Assembly: GCA_018402205.1 (NCBI GenBank)
Contig: JAGYIX010000003.1
Span: forward strand, 310,001 to 374,000
Reading direction: 5' to 3'
DNA from: Flavobacteriaceae bacterium
Lineage (GTDB): Bacteria > Bacteroidota > Bacteroidia > Flavobacteriales > Flavobacteriaceae
Length of the DNA: 64,000 nucleotides
Notes under the pieces: model-generated
Told to the model about the DNA's origin: nothing
Databases searched by the model: none
Seen by the model: only the letters and a program-made list of their open reading frames with translations
In this document: piece after piece, positions 62,262 through 64,000 of the stretch
How the letters are laid out: each line of letters starts with the position of its first letter
How positions within the stretch are numbered: the first letter of the stretch is position 1
Program-made: the position numbers and the translations under genes

Positions 62262-62768
62262 GGCAGTTATTTCTTCTACTAATTGTTCGACTGATTTACC
62301 AGAGATCAAAACGAGGTGATTAGCACGCTCATAAAAGGGCATACGCTCAAATAAATGTTTGCCGATAAACTCCATTAAATCTTCTTCAGAACGCCCGGCA
62401 ATTAGCGGACGCTGGTCTTGGCCCTTTATAAGACGGCTAGAAAGCTCAGCAACATTAGCCTTTAGATATACAGATCGAACTCCTTCGGTTTGTTCTATAA
62501 ACTTCATGTTCATGCCATAACAAGGGGTGCCTCCTCCTAAAGAAAGCACAAAATCTTCCTTATATTCAAGCAGCTCATGAAGGAATTTGGATTCTGTTTT
62601 TCGGTAAAAAATCTCTCCCTTTTGATTGAATATTTCAGCTACAGATGCCCCTAAAAACTTTTCTATCTCTTGGTCTAAGTCTCTAAACGGTAAGTTTAGA
62701 CGCACAGAAAGCGCTTTTGCTACCGTAGACTTACCCGATCCCATATATCCTAGAAGGACTATTTTCAT
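62253..62768 (-). CDS. aroK: Shikimate kinase
   Basis: 171 aa. Fifth step of the shikimate pathway. P-loop LGYMGSGKSTVAKAL, shikimate-binding DLDQEIEK and FYRKTESKFLHEL, the SLGGGTPCY motif, and the LID RPLIAG. Divergent from tRNA-Lys. Confidence 0.95.
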   Translation of the reverse strand: MKIVLLGYMGSGKSTVAKALSVRLNLPFRDLDQEIEKFLGASVAEIFNQKGEIFYRKTESKFLHELLEYKEDFVLSLGGGTPCYGMNMKFIEQTEGVRSVYLKANVAELSSRLIKGQDQRPLIAGRSEEDLMEFIGKHLFERMPFYERANHLVLISGKSVEQLVEEITALF

Positions 62769-62779
62769 CGCATTCAGTA

Positions 62780-62809
62780 TTGGATTATCAAATATAGCCC
62801 TTATATTTG
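62780..62809 (+). promoter_or_regulatory. tRNA-Lys promoter
   Basis: TTG (62780-62782), 19 bases, TATATTTG (62802-62809): exact consensus and spacing, ending 12 bases before the mature tRNA. Confidence 0.85.
62789..62796 (-). promoter_or_regulatory. -7 element of the aroK promoter
   Basis: TATATTTG on the minus strand, lying within the spacer of the tRNA-Lys promoter. The two -7 boxes form a perfect inverted repeat with a 5-base centre (62789-62809). Confidence 0.65.
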
Positions 62810-62821
62810 CAGCCGCTAAAT

Positions 62822-62894
62822 GACCTGGTAGCTCAGTTGGTAGAGCATCTCCCTTTTAAGGAGAGGGTCCTGGGTTCGAGCCCCAGCCAGGTCA
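62822..62894 (+). tRNA. tRNA-Lys (anticodon TTT)
   Basis: 73 nt. Acceptor stem GACCTGG/CCAGGTC, D-loop AGCTCAGTTGGTAGAGC, anticodon loop CTTTTAA between 5-bp stems, T-loop GGTTCGAGCC, discriminator A. No CCA encoded (CAA follows), so CCA must be added after RNase Z cleavage. Confidence 0.97.
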
Positions 62895-62934
62895 CAAAGA
62901 GTTAAGGCTTTTGTCTTAGCTCTTTTTTGTCTTA

Positions 62935-63018
62935 GCTCACGTGGTGGAATTGGTAGACACGCCATCTTGAGGGGGTGGTGTCCGATTGGATGTGCTGGTT
63001 CGACTCCAGTCGTGAGCA
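62935..63018 (+). tRNA. tRNA-Leu (anticodon GAG)
   Basis: 84 nt with a long variable arm, as expected for Leu. Acceptor stem GCTCACG/CGTGAGC, anticodon stem CCATC/GGTGG with loop TTGAGGG, T-loop GGTTCGACTCC, discriminator A, no encoded CCA. It follows tRNA-Lys by 40 bases and is probably co-transcribed. Confidence 0.96.
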
Positions 63019-63073
63019 CTTAAGGATCAAAAAAGAAAGCACTGCCGTTAGGCGGTGCTTTTTTGTTGGAACT
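63009..63073 (+). repeat. Direct repeat copy 1: tRNA-Leu 3' end plus terminator
   Basis: 65 bases matching 63193-63257 with one mismatch (59 identical bases first). It includes the last 10 bases of tRNA-Leu and the entire terminator. Confidence 0.9.
63036..63064 (+). terminator. Terminator of the tRNA-Lys/tRNA-Leu unit
   Basis: AAAGCACTGCC/GGCGGTGCTTT, 11-bp stem with a GTTA loop, then a T run. Confidence 0.88.
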
Positions 63074-63192
63074 AAACGGGCCCAAAACCATTGTTTTGAG
63101 GTCGGTTTGGTGAGAACAAAAGCGCATGCGCTAGCGTGTTCTTTTTTGATTTAGACTACGGGCAAGACTTGAGCTGCCAAAGGCGACCCCAT
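63074..63192. other. Non-coding segment between the two direct repeats
   Basis: 119 bases without a convincing gene. It holds a 6-bp hairpin CAAAAC/GTTTTG (63083-63098) and a terminator-like hairpin AGAACA/TGTTCT with T run (63113-63147) enclosing the palindrome AGCGCATGCGCT. No second tRNA body can be recognised. Confidence 0.6.
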
Positions 63193-63257
63193 GTCGTGAG
63201 CACTTAAGGATCAAAAAAGAAAGCACTGCCGTTAGGCGGTGCTTTTTTGTTAGAACT
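63193..63257 (+). repeat. Direct repeat copy 2: detached tRNA-Leu 3' end plus terminator
   Basis: Second copy of the 65-base repeat, 184 bases downstream of the first, without a tRNA attached. Its terminator lies at 63220-63248. Such duplication of a tRNA 3' end resembles an attachment-site scar or a partial tandem duplication. Confidence 0.88.
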
Positions 63258-63294
63258 TTATTTTTACCGCCCCTCACGCTTCATTTATTTTAGC

Positions 63295-63302
63295 TACTTT
63301 TG
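63295..63302 (+). promoter_or_regulatory. -7 element of the MerR/CarH-like gene
   Basis: TACTTTTG, exact TAnnTTTG, 21 bases before the ATG at 63324. No consensus TTG at the -33 position, which is common for regulated promoters. Confidence 0.6.
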
Positions 63303-63323
63303 TTTAAGATTTTTGAATGAAGA

Positions 63324-64000
63324 ATGAACAGTAGCAAGAAGTATTTTAGTATACGAGACCTTGAAAATCTCTCCGGCATAAAGGCCCACACCATACGCAT
63401 ATGGGAGAAAAGATACCACCTCCTAAGCCCAGAGCGAACCGAGACCAACATACGCACATACTCCCTCGATAGCCTTCAGAAACTCTTAAACATAACACTA
63501 CTTTACAACAACGGATTCAAGATTTCAAAGATTGCCAAGATTCAGGAAGTCCAGATTCCTACTATGGTCAATGAAATCATAGCCAAGAACAGTGAGAAGC
63601 ACCATGCGGTGAACGCCTTCAAACTGGCCATGGTTAATTTCGATACGGCTCAGTTCTACAACACCTATAACAGTCTGGTTGCCGAGCGCAGCTTCAAGGA
63701 GATGTTTAACGACGTACTTGTGCCGCTTATGAACGAGCTTGGACTACTTTGGCAGGCCAAAGCCATAAGCCCGGCGCATGAACACTTTATTACGAGTTTG
63801 ATTAAACAAAAAATCTATATACATACCGAGAAATTTCAAAAGCTTCCGCCGACCAGAGAAGATGAGGTGTTCGTGCTTTACCTTCCTGAAGGCGAGATTC
63901 ACGAGGTAGGATTGTTGTTTTTAAATTACGAAATTGTCTCAAAAGGCTATCGCTCTATCTATTTGGGCCAAGCCAATTCATTAGAAAGTCTGAAAGAATT
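63324..64000 (+). CDS. CarH-like MerR-family regulator with B12-binding domain, 5' part
   Basis: The first 225 residues are present; the gene runs off the right edge. Residues 6-75 are a MerR winged helix (YFSIRDLENLSGIKAHTIRIW). Residues about 90-170 are the four-helix bundle of B12-dependent photoreceptors, with the W-x9-EH motif exact at Trp143, Glu153 and His154. The cobalamin domain begins near 181 with ExHxxG at 191-196 (EIHEVG). CarH uses adenosylcobalamin as a light sensor and represses carotenoid genes in the dark; in Flavobacteria such regulators usually stand beside crt genes, which would lie just beyond this window. Confidence 0.92.
   Translation, partial: MNSSKKYFSIRDLENLSGIKAHTIRIWEKRYHLLSPERTETNIRTYSLDSLQKLLNITLLYNNGFKISKIAKIQEVQIPTMVNEIIAKNSEKHHAVNAFKLAMVNFDTAQFYNTYNSLVAERSFKEMFNDVLVPLMNELGLLWQAKAISPAHEHFITSLIKQKIYIHTEKFQKLPPTREDEVFVLYLPEGEIHEVGLLFLNYEIVSKGYRSIYLGQANSLESLKE

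Noticed and set aside
1-64000. CRISPR arrays, toxin-antitoxin pairs, phage or transposase genes
   Set aside because: No regularly spaced repeats, no terminal inverted repeats with a transposase, and no phage structural genes were seen.

Overview
The window comes from a Bacteroidota chromosome, most likely Flavobacteriales. Three lines of evidence support this. Many genes are preceded by the Bacteroidota sigma-A promoter (TTG, about 19 bases, TAnnTTTG). Gene neighbourhoods are typical of Flavobacteriia: clpC divergent from gyrA-TPR, DUF3822-rsmD-dnaX, rlmD-DUF6452-DUF6048, and S4-phosphoribosyltransferase-aroK. Exported proteins, lipoproteins and small beta-barrels fit a Gram-negative flavobacterium. 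Almost everything is dense housekeeping DNA. There is no prophage, insertion sequence, CRISPR array or classical defence island.

Layout. 1-4.4 kb: end of an NlpC/P60 protein with its catalytic Cys replaced, then gyrA and a TPR protein on the minus strand. 4.6-12 kb: clpC, then thrA-thrB-thrC (threonine synthesis). 12-16.8 kb: gcvT, an SDR protein, yebC, kdsB and a RecD-like helicase. 16.9-20.9 kb: a conserved membrane protein, DUF3822, rsmD, rnpB (minus) and dnaX, which is split by an A10 tract. 20.8-31.4 kb, minus strand: ppk1, pdxH, RNase Z with a small partner, pyrB, pyrR, rpsA, cmk and lon. 31.5-42.3 kb: envelope proteins, two MsrB genes, a frameshifted lpdA, aroQ, xerD, a secreted M20 peptidase, an acyltransferase, a cyclophilin and rocD. 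42.4-49 kb: rlmD, DUF6452, DUF6048, an RlmL-type methyltransferase, a ZIP transporter, a GT39 glycosyltransferase and a PAP2 phosphatase. 49-57.9 kb: thrS-infC-rpmI-rplT, a HAD phosphatase, dnaB, accA, an LptF/G permease and tgt. 57.9-64 kb: split transketolase (second half frameshifted), a beta-barrel protein, an FKBP lipoprotein, S4 protein, phosphoribosyltransferase, aroK, tRNA-Lys, tRNA-Leu with a duplicated 3' end and terminator, and the start of a CarH-like B12-binding MerR regulator.

How the genes work together. The thr operon makes threonine and thrS charges it onto tRNA. thrS-infC-rpmI-rplT is the classic translation cluster. rnpB and RNase Z mature the two ends of tRNAs, and both tRNA genes here lack an encoded CCA. 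pyrR and pyrB control and begin pyrimidine synthesis. The split transketolase feeds the pentose phosphate pathway.

The most notable observations are: a probable frameshift or slippage site that would make two DnaX products; an infC reading frame that appears to begin at an AUA codon; an RNase Z apparently lacking its tRNA-binding arm; a TGT without the three zinc cysteines; an NlpC/P60 protein without its catalytic Cys; several promoters so close to start codons that the mRNAs may be leaderless; and a CarH-type photoreceptor at the right edge. I did not find a convincing entirely new multi-gene system. Three genes carry single-base frame breaks (dnaX, lpdA, tkt C-half), so some could be sequence errors.
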